From positions 1-19,005 of the forward strand of contig JACRGG010000001.1 of the NCBI GenBank assembly GCA_016217775.1: a DNA stretch of 19,005 bases, written 5' to 3'. Under the pieces are notes generated by a model. That model was not told where the DNA came from and made no database searches. It was given only the letters and a program-made list of their open reading frames with translations. The stretch's first letter is position 1. Every line of letters starts with the position of its first letter. This document shows positions 6,693 to 16,123 of the stretch, in pieces. This stretch comes from Microcaldota archaeon. Its GTDB lineage: Archaea; Micrarchaeota; Micrarchaeia; Norongarragalinales; UBA97. A program made the translations under genes and the position numbers.

Positions 6693-7344
6693 ACGTTCTG
6701 AACCCAACTAACGTGGCTTTTTAATGGATGAACAACCCAACCCTTGGCGGCTCCTGCACCGCCAGGATAAGCCGAGCCGATAGCGATGTACCAAACCGCG
6801 GGGTCGATATGAACTCTCGCCCGCGACAAGCCTGTTACCCCCAGGGTAGCTTGTCTGACAGAAAGGACTCTCATTAAAAGAGTACCTTTGTTCGATAAGC
6901 CCTACTTTCGTACCTGCAACCCATTTTTTTAAGATTACAGTCAGCCCGACATTTGTCTTTGACCCTCTACAAGCGATTTCTAACCGCTTTGAGTCGAACT
7001 TTGGGCGCCTATGTTACCTTTTCGTAGGCGTACCGCCCCAGTCAAACTATCCACCTGCAGTTGTCCTCCCTTGCGGAAGTGAGAACTATCGTCCGATAAA
7101 ATCAGTGTTACATCGTCGGCTATCGCAACCCCGCGAGGTTGCGCGTGGCGCCTCCTGATTACGCTACGTATACCAGACAATAATTCCACAACAGGATGTA
7201 GTTAAGCTCCATGGGGTCTTCGTTTCCCTCTAGGATTTCCCAGCATGTTCACTGGGTAGTAGGTTCGCCAGGTCTAATGTAAGGACAGTGGGACGCTCGT
7301 TACGCCATTCATGCAAGCCGCCAATTAAGCGGCGAGGTATTACG

Positions 7345-7935
7345 CTACCTTAAGCTACAAACTCGGTTTATTGAATTCGTGTGGACTATATCTTCACCCT
7401 TTCCCGGTGTTTGGCGTATAGTCTCTGAGGAACCCGCTCTTTCTCGAATTACTTCGAGAACTTCCTCCAAAGAATACCTGCGCTGCTTGCCTTCCTGATT
7501 CATTTTGAAAGCCAGCTTCACAAGCTCTTCGAAAGAACTTATTCGCGAATGCTGTTTTTCTTCCAAGCCCAACACGATTTTCTTAAACAAAAGAAAATCC
7601 TTTTGCTTAACCATCGGTTTGTACTTGTCGAAAAACGGAAGAATTTTTTCAACCAATTGCCGCCTATTATCCACCATAAATTCCATAGTGGACGGCTGCC
7701 CTGGTTTTTCCTGAACTCTCCCGCAATTCAATACGCGCTTGAATAAATGAAGCAATTCCGCGTGGTCCTTGAGTTGAGTTACCGAAAACAACGGGTCTAG
7801 CGCGAAGCCAAACCGTGTCGTCGGCTCTTTTTTCAAAGACACGCAAAAACACCCTTCGGAGTCAGCGACTCCCAAGAGATAGTATTTTACCCTCTCCATT
7901 TTCTTCATTACGCGAATTTCTTTCATAGCATTCAC
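7345..7935 (-). CDS. LAGLIDADG homing endonuclease in second 23S intron
   Basis: A 196-residue protein with one LAGLIDADG-type motif, LLGVADSEGCF (about 20-30), with Glu at the metal-binding position. It is followed by family-typical segments PLFSVTQLKDH, CGRVQEKPGQPSTMEFMVDNR and FFDKYKPMVKQKDF, the pattern of single-motif rRNA-intron endonucleases of bacteria and organelles. Start is GTG at 7935, or ATG at 7926. Unusually, the frame does not stop before the catalytic core: its last 30 or so codons overlap the R and S segments, and the TAG lies in the 3' exon (GGTAGCG, 7345-7347). The tail (SSETIRQTPGKGEDIVH) is thus constrained by RNA structure and probably not needed for nuclease activity. 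Confidence 0.85.
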   Translation of the reverse strand: MNAMKEIRVMKKMERVKYYLLGVADSEGCFCVSLKKEPTTRFGFALDPLFSVTQLKDHAELLHLFKRVLNCGRVQEKPGQPSTMEFMVDNRRQLVEKILPFFDKYKPMVKQKDFLLFKKIVLGLEEKQHSRISSFEELVKLAFKMNQEGKQRRYSLEEVLEVIRERAGSSETIRQTPGKGEDIVHTNSINRVCSLR

Positions 7936-7990
7936 TTGCGGTTTCCTGCTGATTATACTTCAACCTTCAACGCTTTATTCCTTTCTCAGG
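7356..7990 (-). mobile_element. Second group I intron, near 23S helix 69 (5' border approximate)
   Basis: The 23S sequence is interrupted close to the universally conserved helix-69 region (E. coli about 1917-1926); exon sequence resumes as CTTAAGGTAGCG around 7354. Near the 3' end are classic group I segments: R (TCAGAGACTATACGCC, 7413-7428) and S (GAAGATATAGTCC, 7383-7395), whose GACTAT/ATAGTC pairing forms P7. A CAGGAAACC segment around 7941-7949 may be the P strand. Candidate terminal G residues are 7358 or 7355. At the 5' side CAGCGC can pair with GCGTTG around a TCCT/AGGA hairpin, but no clean U.G splice pair was found, so 7990 is an estimate. It carries its own LAGLIDADG gene. Confidence 0.72.
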
Positions 7991-10033
7991 AGCGCTGTCG
8001 TCAGTAGTTCCAGCATACGGCCAAATTTATTGAGACCCTTATCAACTTGCTTAAGTCTCAGAGTTAGACCCGCTCTTTAGCAGCCCTTCGTTCGGTTGAA
8101 CCCGAGTGTCAGGTAATGCCAGTGAGCAGGCGTCAGCCTCCGTGCACAGCGTTTCCACTTTGCGAAGACTTGTGTTTTAGATAAACAGTCGACGTCCCCT
8201 CGTTAATGCTACCTACAAGTGCACTTTGATGTAATCTTAGCACAAGTGTAGGCACCCCTTCTCCCGAAGTTACGGGGCCAACTTGCCGAATTCCCATACA
8301 TTAGTTTCCCTGCCACGCCTTAGCCTTTTCAGCTAGAGCACCTGTACTGGTTCTTGGTACGGACGGATAAAATAATTGCTGCTTTCTTTTCAATGGCTTT
8401 TGGAATCAGCGCTCAATTCCCTTCTTCAACTGGTGCTCCTCACAACAAGACTTCCCAGTTTTACTAAGGTTAACAAACTTTGCAGTTTGGAGGCTTATCC
8501 ACAAGCGTCAAAAGCAACCTCGCGTTGCCGCACTCGCTTATCCGGTACGCGAATATTAACGCGTTTCCCTTTCGGCATCACTAATACGTTTAGCCTTAGG
8601 ACCGACTTACTCTAGGCCGACTATCGTTGCCTAGAAACCCTTGCTCTCTTCGGCGTCCAGAATTCTCGTCTGGAATAGCTGCTACTAGTACCAGGATCTT
8701 CATACCAAGCCGCTCCAACGGATTTCACAACCCGCCTTCCGCGCGGCCCGGTCGCCCCCCTACTAAATCACCAACAAACTGCTGGTGTTCCACAGTATCG
8801 GTGCTTGGCTTGAGTCCCGGCTGTTTGCGGAGCCACGACACTTGACGGGTCCGTTGTTACACGTTGTTTAACGGATAGCAACTTCTGTTCTTACCGCCCC
8901 GCTGTCTGTGAATCATGACTCCTTTGGTATTACACTTAGCCAAGTCTTTGGGACCTTAACTGTAGTATGGACCTTTTTCCTCTCGCACGTTATGGCTTAA
9001 CCAGAACGGCCAACTCCTCGCGTCTTAAGCAGTGAATAATTCGGAGTTTGACAAGGATGTGAGAGTATTACCTCCCGCTCACCCAAATCAGTGGCTCTAC
9101 TAATCACTCGCCTCAACGAGGGCTGTACTGAGATACACTTCGAGGGGAATTCGCTATTGCTAGGTTCGATTCGAATTTCACGCCTAAACGCACTTCACCC
9201 AAGCGCATAGAGCAGCATTAGTTGCGGACCTCCACCGACCGGAAGGCCGGCTTCGTCCTGAGCGCGCTTAGATCACTCTAGCTTCGAATCTTAAGAAAGT
9301 GACTTGGAGCCTATTAAGACTCTCCGCCTCGCCCCCCTTGCGGAGGGTTGCGCGGATTTCGGTTTCCCTGTGCATAATGCAAAATGCCACTTTGATAAAC
9401 TCCCTGGTTCTTGCTTCGAGAAGTATGACGCCACACTAGTCCGCGCATTTAATGCGTTTCATTCCTTTCGTGCAGTCGTCTTAATGTCGCCAGCCAATTT
9501 CAGGCACTTTTAACTCCCCTCCCGGGGTGCTTTTCAGTTTTCGCTCACGTTACTTTATTCGCTATCGGTTTCAAGACATATTTAGAGTTGGAAGTAAATG
9601 TCTCCCGCATTCGCGCACCCAAACAGGGGTACGCTACTCTGGGCTCTCATCCGCCCCAAAAAATTTTTCGCCTACAGGACTATCACCTTTTATCGTGAAG
9701 CTTTTCAGCTCTCTTTGGCTAAATCTTGGGGTCTAAAAACGAGGCCCGAACACCACATTAACAACCCTGTTGCCAAGGCGTTTTCGGTTTGCTCTAACCG
9801 GTTTTCGTTCGCACTACTAACCGGATCTCTATTGATTTCTTTTCCTCAACCTACTAAGATATTTCAATTCGGCTGGTCTTCGATTCTCTCGAATCAATTG
9901 GGGAATCCTTGGTTTAACGGACGCGTGCTCCTACCCAAGGCTTTTCGCAGCTTGCTGCGCCCTTCGTCGTTTCTTGAACCAAACCATCCACTGACTGGCT
10001 TAATAGTAGCAACTTTTTGTTACCTACTAGCAG

Positions 10034-10080
10034 TAAACTATGTTTTTTCACACCTACAACGGCTTCATGAAAACCCCTTT
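10034..10080 (-). other. Pre-23S processing stem, 5' arm with BHB half-site
   Basis: This leader segment pairs with 5574-5623. Central-helix TCAT (10067-10070) is followed by bulge GAA (10064-10066), opposite GTGA and bulge AAT in the trailer. Between this arm and the mature 5' end a small hairpin (TAGTAGGTAAC/GTTGCTACTA) is also visible. Confidence 0.7.
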
Positions 10081-10226
10081 CCCATGGAATCGAAAGGATT
10101 CGGTTCTTCCGCCTTGCACTTTGCATTTACACAAGCACGATGGCTTGCAAACACTTGACTTTCCCCCACCGCTTTGACACGGCACGAGAACTTTTTTTCA
10201 AACTAATTTTTTTAGTTTTTTCTGAA

Positions 10227-10337
10227 TGGACTCGGCGGGATTTGAACCCACGACCTCCTGCTTGCAAAGCAGGCGCGCTTTAGCGACTACGTGGGAACAA
10301 AACGGCTCCCTCGCGGTTACCGCTGCGCCACGAGCCC
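10227..10337 (-). tRNA. tRNA-Ala (anticodon UGC) with a D-loop intron
   Basis: Located in the 16S-23S spacer, the usual place for tRNA-Ala in euryarchaeal-type operons. On the minus strand the acceptor GGGCTCG pairs with CGAGTCC (one G.U), discriminator A, CCA not encoded. The anticodon arm is CCTGC-TTTGCAA-GCAGG with anticodon TGC. The T arm is GTGGG-TTCAAAT-CCCGC. The D arm is interrupted; removing 39 nt (10280-10318) joins GCGCAGCGGT to AGCGC, giving a 72-nt tRNA with a normal seven-base D-loop containing G18G19. Confidence 0.93.
10280..10318 (-). other. Noncanonical 39-nt BHB intron in tRNA-Ala D-loop
   Basis: A strict BHB is visible. The outer helix is the D stem GCGC/GCGC. Exon AGCG pairs with intron CGCT as the four-pair central helix. 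The bulges are GTA (10318-10320) and AAA (10279-10281), and an intron helix beginning AC/GT contains GGGA/TCCC. Cutting between bulge bases two and three yields the mature D-loop AGCGGTA. Most archaeal tRNA introns are at 37/38; this one is between mature bases 19 and 20 of the gene. Confidence 0.88.
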
Positions 10338-10392
10338 ATTAAACTGCCCGAATTTCCGTTAACGCTTTTTTGCGTATAGCAAAAAAGGGTTA

Positions 10393-10418
10393 ATAGGTTC
10401 CAATACTTACAAACTGAG
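10393..10418 (-). other. Pre-16S processing stem, 3' arm with BHB half-site
   Basis: The transcript (CTCAGTTTGTAAG, then TATTGGAACCTATT) pairs with the leader at 12182-12208. Central-helix TTGT (10409-10412) is followed by bulge AAG (10406-10408). Together with the leader half it forms a full BHB. Confidence 0.82.
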
Positions 10419-10466
10419 ATTCCCTCACGGGAATTTTGTTTATCAAACTGCATTCTTGCAATTATT

Positions 10467-12132
<1,666 letters not shown>

Positions 12133-12382
12133 ATCCTGGAAGCGCGAATGGCTTCCAGAATTGTTTCTTGGGTCGCAAGAACTCAGTTTATTGCTATTGG
12201 AACCTATTGTCGAACTTGAGTGCGACTAACATCATCGGGCGATGAGTATAGTGTCATTATTCAAGTGCCCATTTGCGCCAAGTGCCGGAATTGTCTGCTC
12301 GTCATTTCGTAATGAGTACGATCGAGAAAACGATTTTTTCCGACACAGCTTGTGCTTAACAAAGCATAAACTTTATTAAGCG
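12133..12382 (-). other. rRNA operon external leader
   Basis: About 250 nt between the estimated transcription start and the 16S 5' end. It holds the 5' processing arm, a perfect hairpin arm pair TCTGGAAGCC/GGCTTCCAGA-like around 12135-12160, and no reading frame of note. The rest of the gap up to 12578 holds the divergent promoters and nothing else recognised. Confidence 0.6.
12182..12208 (-). other. Pre-16S processing stem, 5' arm with BHB half-site
   Basis: Leader AATAGGTTCCAATA pairs perfectly with the trailer. Central GCAA (12191-12194) pairs with TTGT (one G.U). Bulge TAA (12188-12190) and helix ACTGAG/CTCAGT complete a strict BHB expected to release pre-16S. Confidence 0.82.
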
Positions 12383-12405
12383 TTCATTAATTGGCAACAA
12401 AACAG

Positions 12406-12413
12406 TATATAAA
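12406..12413 (-). promoter_or_regulatory. TATA box of the rRNA operon
   Basis: TTTATATA on the minus strand, preceded by purine-rich GGGAAGG as a possible BRE, lies about 275 nt before the 16S 5' end. It is a near-ideal archaeal TATA box and predicts a start near 12380-12385. Confidence 0.75.
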
Positions 12414-12578
12414 CCTTCCCAGCACACTACTGGAAAACCCCTGATTGGCTAAAAACGCGTGCTGAAGGCTTGAATTCAAAAACCAAGGCATTAAACAGCG
12501 ATTCCAGCGAATATTAGGGGATATTTTTGGATATTAAAAACGAGCGTAATTTAACTCTCTTGAAGTGAATAAAGAGTT

Positions 12579-13388
12579 ATGGAAAAAAAGGCTAGGGCTG
12601 CGGAAAGCAATACTAGGATTACGGAAAACAATGCTAAGGTTATGGAAGGCAAGTTTGTTTCAAAGCGTTTTTGGGAACTCGATGCGCTGCGCGGAATCGG
12701 GATTTTGCTCGTGGTTGTTTACCACTTGTTTTTTGACTTGAACTATTTTGGATTGCTAAAAATCGGTTTGTACGACGGGTTTTTTCTCTACTTTCAGCGC
12801 TCGGCCGCGGTTCTAATGCTGTTATTGGTTGGCGCGGGATTGTCGTTAACTTACGAAAAAGCCTTCTTGCGCAAGGAAAACCCGTTGGTTAAGACGATTA
12901 AGCGCAGCGCGCTCTTGCTTGCAGTCGCGGGCTTAATCACGCTGGCGACTTTCGTTTACCCAAACAAGGGGTTCATCGTGTTCGGGGTAATCCACTTTAT
13001 TGCCGTAGCTGTCTTGCTTAGTTATTTTTTCAAGAACTTTTTCCACGCTAACCTCTTTTTCGGCGCGGTAGCAATCGCGACCGGGTTTTACTTGAATACT
13101 CTCTCGGCGGCAACACCGTGGCTGGTTTGGCTTGGAGTGAAGTTCCCGGGCTTTTACACGCTCGACTACTACCCGTTGTTCCCGTGGCTTGGCGTGGTGT
13201 TGGTTGGAATGTTTTTGGGAAAAGCGCTTTACAAAAACTACTCTAGGCAGTTTAACGCGCCGGTTGCGCGAAGCAAGGCAACTGATTTGCTGGAGCTTTC
13301 GGGCAGGAATTCCTTATTGATTTACTTGACTCACCAGCTAGTGTTGATTGGAGTGATTCAAGGCCTTTTCTTCCTGAAGATTTTTTGA
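12579..13388 (+). CDS. DUF1624/HGSNAT-like membrane acyltransferase family protein
   Basis: A 269-residue polytopic membrane protein. After a charged N-terminal leader of about 28 residues comes RFWELDALRGIGILLVVVYH, the signature opening of the DUF1624 (heparan-alpha-glucosaminide N-acetyltransferase catalytic) family, with the conserved LDxLRG and His. About seven further hydrophobic segments follow. LDYYPLFPWLGVVLVGMFLG and the final GRNSLLIYLTHQLVL are also family-typical. The natural substrate in archaea is unknown; transfer of an acyl group to a cell-surface glycan is an inference. The start ATG at 12579 follows GAATAAAGAGTT without a clear Shine-Dalgarno. GGATATTAAAAA around 12529-12540 may be its TATA box. 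It is divergent from the rRNA operon. Confidence 0.82.
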   Translation: MEKKARAAESNTRITENNAKVMEGKFVSKRFWELDALRGIGILLVVVYHLFFDLNYFGLLKIGLYDGFFLYFQRSAAVLMLLLVGAGLSLTYEKAFLRKENPLVKTIKRSALLLAVAGLITLATFVYPNKGFIVFGVIHFIAVAVLLSYFFKNFFHANLFFGAVAIATGFYLNTLSAATPWLVWLGVKFPGFYTLDYYPLFPWLGVVLVGMFLGKALYKNYSRQFNAPVARSKATDLLELSGRNSLLIYLTHQLVLIGVIQGLFFLKIF

Positions 13389-13397
13389 AATGTAAGG

Positions 13398-13505
13398 GTT
13401 TAGTTTTGTAGCAAAATTTTGGCGGTTTGCGCTCGTGAAAATGACAAAAACCAATAAATCACTGAAAAACGCAGTTTACCTCGTAAAACGCCTACAAAAC
13501 TAAAC
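13398..13505. repeat. 14-bp perfect inverted repeat between convergent genes
   Basis: GTTTAGTTTTGTAG (13398-13411) is exactly complementary to CTACAAAACTAAAC (13492-13505). The arms are 80 bp apart, with GGCG/CGCC further inside. The right arm includes the stop codon of the minus-strand gene. The position between two convergent stops suggests a bidirectional end-of-transcript structure, though an embedded small RNA is possible. Confidence 0.6.
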
Positions 13506-13980
13506 GGTTACTTTGAAATAATTTGGAAAAAGGCTTAAGCAAATTCGGCTTGCGCGGCTGCTTGTATGAAAGCCCTTCGAGTTCTTGCACTAGCTTGTTT
13601 GGGTGCCACGCCGTAGTCGGGTGCATTCCAATCTCGTGGAAGATACTGCCATCAGGCAAGTCTTCGTGGAGCCTGACGGATTTTATTCCATCTCGCAGCC
13701 ATTTTCCCGCCATTGAAAGCAGCACTGGCTGGAGCAATTCAATCTCGTGGCGTTCGAGGCCTTGCTTTAAAAAAATCCTGTCGTGGATTAGCACGTACTT
13801 TCCGGTTTTTTCAACTTTGATATTGGCGACCTTGTCCCCGTCTTCAAGCAACCCGTGTTTTCGCAGGATTTGAGAAATCTTGGTTGAGGAGAAATCCGGC
13901 TTGGAGTGGGACAACACCAAGTAATTTGTTTTTTGCCCGTCGTGGTATTTCAAGACGCTAATTCCGTGCATAAGAAACAA
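13492..13980 (-). CDS. Hypothetical protein
   Basis: A 162-residue soluble protein of mixed alpha/beta character with no membrane helix and no motif I recognise. Notable segments are RKHGLLEDGDKVANIKVEKTGKY in the first half, and GSIFHEIGMHPTTAWHP near residue 115-130 with three His. The basic C terminus contains KQPRKPNLLKPFSK. Start is ATG at 13980; a second Met at codon four (13971) is an alternative. It follows the single-helix protein gene by 19 bp and is probably cotranscribed with it. The function cannot be inferred from the sequence or its neighbours. Confidence 0.6.
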   Translation of the reverse strand: MFLMHGISVLKYHDGQKTNYLVLSHSKPDFSSTKISQILRKHGLLEDGDKVANIKVEKTGKYVLIHDRIFLKQGLERHEIELLQPVLLSMAGKWLRDGIKSVRLHEDLPDGSIFHEIGMHPTTAWHPNKLVQELEGLSYKQPRKPNLLKPFSKLFQSNRLVL

Positions 13981-13999
13981 TCTTTTGGTAAAAGATGAA

Positions 14000-14323
14000 T
14001 TAAATTCTTGCGACTAACTGCTTTTGCAGTTCAAGCTCAAAGCGTTTTTGCTGCGTTTTAAGCGCGTCTTCCTTCTCGGCGTAAGCGTAGCTCATTTCGT
14101 TGAATACGTCCACCGAAATTTCTTCCTTCATAAAGCTTTTTTGAGCCTGCTCGCGAACTTGCCCCAATGCCCCAAGCTCGTTGGCGACTAATTGAAGCTT
14201 GTTCTCCAACTCTCGCGCCGAGGGCTTGCCGACTACCACGCGAGTGTAGAAAAGCTGGGCGAACAACGCGATTAAAACCGCGATGAAAATGTTCAATACC
14301 CACTCTATGAAAACAGAAGCCAT
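14000..14323 (-). CDS. Single-pass membrane protein with coiled coil
   Basis: A 107-residue protein. Residues about 5-27 form one hydrophobic helix. The remainder is a long, charged, heptad-like helix (ELENKLQLVANELGALGQV, then EKEDALKTQQKRFELELQKQ) likely to form a coiled coil on one side of the membrane. The family is not recognised. Position and size suggest a scaffold or accessory factor, without direct evidence. It lies 69 bp downstream of the PfkB-family kinase stop. Seven T residues on the minus strand at about 14350 could terminate the kinase message before it. Confidence 0.65.
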   Translation of the reverse strand: MASVFIEWVLNIFIAVLIALFAQLFYTRVVVGKPSARELENKLQLVANELGALGQVREQAQKSFMKEEISVDVFNEMSYAYAEKEDALKTQQKRFELELQKQLVARI

Positions 14324-14392
14324 ATACGGAAAATAACGCTTTTTGGGTTAAAAAAACGATTGGGTTAGGGCAGGCAAAGGCGCGAAAAGAGG

Positions 14393-15367
14393 CTACCAAA
14401 AGCCAGCTTTAGTAAAACGAGGGTTTTTGCCCAAGATTTTTTGGATTTCGTTTTTTGAGTGGAGTCCGTCTATCGGCCCGATTTTTTGTATTACTCCGCT
14501 TGAATTGATTGTCCCCCACTTCAGGCAAGTCGGCAAGCCAAAGCCGGCCAGGTACGCGGCGCTAAACGCGGTTGAGAACGCATCGCCAACCCCGGTGCGC
14601 TCTATTACAGGCACGTTGAAAATCCCTAGTTGCAGAAAGTTTTTTCCGTCAAAGCAAGTGCTGCCGTTCGGCCCGTCGGTTATGACGACGATTTTCGGCC
14701 CGAGTTTTTTAACGCCAGCCAGTAATTCCTTCATTTTCGCCGAGTGAGGCAAGCCCAATAACTCGGCTGCTTCCTCCTTGTTGAAGAAAAACAGAGTTGT
14801 CGCCTCAATAATTGCCTTGATTTTAGGGTAACTTGATTTTCTCTGGTGGGAGCCGAGATTAATGGCGAGAATGGAATTGTTTTTTTTCACGTAGGAAAGC
14901 AAGTTTTTTGTAATTGACGCAAAGTCTTTGCCCATTGAAGTGTAGTAAACCATTCGCGCGGGCGGAAGTTTTGGAAGATGGTAATTCCACGGCTGGTGGT
15001 AGACGAACAGGGTTCGCTCGGCGTGAAAGTTTATGGCGGTGCTCTTGTTCGACTCCATTCCACGCGCGGTTTTAACTAAGTTGGTTGAAACGCGTTCTTT
15101 CTTCAGCCGCGACAAGATTTTTTTCCCGTCAAAATCCGAGCCGACAGTCGTGTAAATGCTTGTTTGAAGGCCTAGGCGGGAGGAGCCAATCGCGTTGTTG
15201 GCGGCGTTGCCCGCAACGGATTGGTGGAGGGACTCGACGATTATCTTGTCGGCGTAGTTCACGCAGAACTTGCAGCCCTGCTTGTCTATGGAGCACATTA
15301 CGTGCGCGTCGTTGACCTTCAAAAAAGTGTCTATGGTCGAGTCGCCAATCGAGAGGACGTCTAGCAT
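14393..15367 (-). CDS. PfkB-family carbohydrate/nucleoside kinase
   Basis: A 324-residue ribokinase-fold kinase that transfers phosphate from ATP to a sugar or nucleoside hydroxyl in the cytoplasm; the substrate cannot be told from sequence. It begins LDVLSIGDSTIDTF, the usual first strand with substrate-binding Asp. The SVAGNAANNAIGSSRLGL segment matches PfkB signature 1. The C-terminal TERTGVGDAFSTAF is signature 2, with catalytic base Asp262 and anion-hole GVGD in place of the common GAGD. The frame is open 18 codons further upstream, but ATG at 15367 is chosen because it begins at the conserved strand and lies about 25 nt from a TATA box, implying a leaderless message. Confidence 0.88.
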   Translation of the reverse strand: MLDVLSIGDSTIDTFLKVNDAHVMCSIDKQGCKFCVNYADKIIVESLHQSVAGNAANNAIGSSRLGLQTSIYTTVGSDFDGKKILSRLKKERVSTNLVKTARGMESNKSTAINFHAERTLFVYHQPWNYHLPKLPPARMVYYTSMGKDFASITKNLLSYVKKNNSILAINLGSHQRKSSYPKIKAIIEATTLFFFNKEEAAELLGLPHSAKMKELLAGVKKLGPKIVVITDGPNGSTCFDGKNFLQLGIFNVPVIERTGVGDAFSTAFSAAYLAGFGLPTCLKWGTINSSGVIQKIGPIDGLHSKNEIQKILGKNPRFTKAGFW

Positions 15368-15388
15368 AATGCTGATTACGCGCCGCGG

Positions 15389-15396
15389 GTATTTAA
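15389..15396 (-). promoter_or_regulatory. TATA box for leaderless PfkB-kinase transcript
   Basis: TTAAATAC on the minus strand is centred about 25 nt before the ATG at 15367, the spacing expected when transcription starts at the start codon. There is no Shine-Dalgarno before the ATG. Confidence 0.55.
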
Positions 15397-15421
15397 TGCA
15401 TTGCGGGAATTCGTCACCCAA

Positions 15422-15477
15422 AGGGGGGTTTGGGCAGTCCGCAACTTTGGGGGATAACTCCCCCTTGGGTTGTGAGT
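15422..15477 (+). repeat. Dispersed hairpin repeat, copy B
   Basis: Second copy of the element at 5518-5570, same orientation. Inner stem GGGGGA/TCCCCC has loop TAAC; outer stem CGCAACTT pairs with GGGTTGTG. It sits in the divergent intergenic region between the PfkB kinase and the peroxiredoxin, overlapping neither coding region from its preferred start. Confidence 0.7.
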
Positions 15478-15547
15478 TAAAAGCATTATTTAATTTTTCG
15501 AATCAAAATACTATCAGCTAATTTTGCGGATTGAAAAGGTGGTTTGA

Positions 15548-16111
15548 GTGTTTAAGGTAAATGAGAAAATAACCGATTTTGAGCTTGAAGCGTTTACTAA
15601 CGGGGAAATCAAGAAAGTGAAATTAAGCGATTACCGCGGGAAGTGGGTCGCACTCGTATTCTACCCCGCTGATTTCACGTTCGTGTGCCCGACCGAATTG
15701 GGGGAGTTGGCGGACAACTCGGCGGAGTTCGAGAAATTAGGCGCGCAAGTGTTAAGCGCTAGCTGTGATACTGCGTTCGTGCACAAGGCGTGGTTTGACA
15801 ACTCGCCTACCATAGCGAAAATAAAGTTTCCGATGCTGGCCGACCCGGCTGGAAAGTTGGCTAAGGCGTTCGGGGTTTACGTTGAGGAGGACGGAATGTC
15901 CTTGCGCGGGACTTTCATCATCAACCCCGACGGAGTTTTAAAGGCGTTCGAGGTTCACGACAACTCGATTGGCAGAAGCACTAAAGAGCTTTTAAGAAAA
16001 ATCACTGCGGCTAAATTCGTTAACGAAAACAACGGGCTAGTGTGCCCCGCGAGTTGGACTGCCGGCGGCAAGACGCTAAAGCCCGGCGTTAACTTGGTTG
16101 GCAAGATTTGA
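15548..16111 (+). CDS. ahpC: 2-Cys peroxiredoxin, AhpC type
   Basis: A 187-residue thioredoxin-fold peroxidase that reduces hydrogen peroxide and organic peroxides. DFTFVCPTE places the peroxidatic Cys at residue 47. LVCPASW near the C terminus supplies the resolving Cys at 166. The helix after it (WTAGGKTLKPG) is typical of the AhpC/Prx1 branch. Length is that of AhpC; no AhpF or other reductase is in the window. The start is GTG at 15548, preceded by AAAGGTGG at suitable distance. An A/T-rich TTATTTAATTTTT about 50 nt upstream is a possible promoter. The DNA glycosylase gene follows 12 bp later, making an oxidative-stress operon. Confidence 0.95.
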   Translation: MFKVNEKITDFELEAFTNGEIKKVKLSDYRGKWVALVFYPADFTFVCPTELGELADNSAEFEKLGAQVLSASCDTAFVHKAWFDNSPTIAKIKFPMLADPAGKLAKAFGVYVEEDGMSLRGTFIINPDGVLKAFEVHDNSIGRSTKELLRKITAAKFVNENNGLVCPASWTAGGKTLKPGVNLVGKI

Positions 16112-16123
16112 GTGGACTAGACT

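Larger units (their letters stand above)
5705..10003 (-). rRNA. rrl: 23S ribosomal RNA with two introns
   Basis: Read on the minus strand, the gene starts near 10003, where the sequence becomes CCAGTCAGTGGATGG followed by GAAGGGCGCAGCAAGCTGCG, as in archaeal LSU rRNA. Conserved later blocks include GGGGGTAACAGGCTTGTCG (peptidyl-transferase region, about 6815-6845), GAGTTCATATCGACC, and the sarcin-ricin loop AGTACGAGAGGAAC (about 5918-5932). The ends are set from pairing of CAGTC near the start with GACTG near 5710, so each may be off by several bases. The span of about 4.3 kb exceeds a normal archaeal 23S by roughly 1.3 kb, which the two introns account for. It is cotranscribed with 16S and tRNA-Ala. 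Confidence 0.93.

Noticed and set aside
9598..10158. 186-codon frame on the plus strand at the 23S 5' end
   Set aside because: It is antisense to the 23S 5' domain and its leader; rRNA sequence and the processing stem explain the segment fully, and the product has no recognisable fold.
13412..13491. C/D-box guide RNA inside the inverted repeat
   Set aside because: CTGA-like D boxes can be seen but no acceptable RTGATGA C box occurs at the right spacing on either strand.
15368..15421. Upstream extension of the PfkB kinase to an ATG at 15421
   Set aside because: The extra 18 residues precede the conserved first strand, and the TATA box at 15389-15396 lies inside the extension, favouring a leaderless start at 15367.
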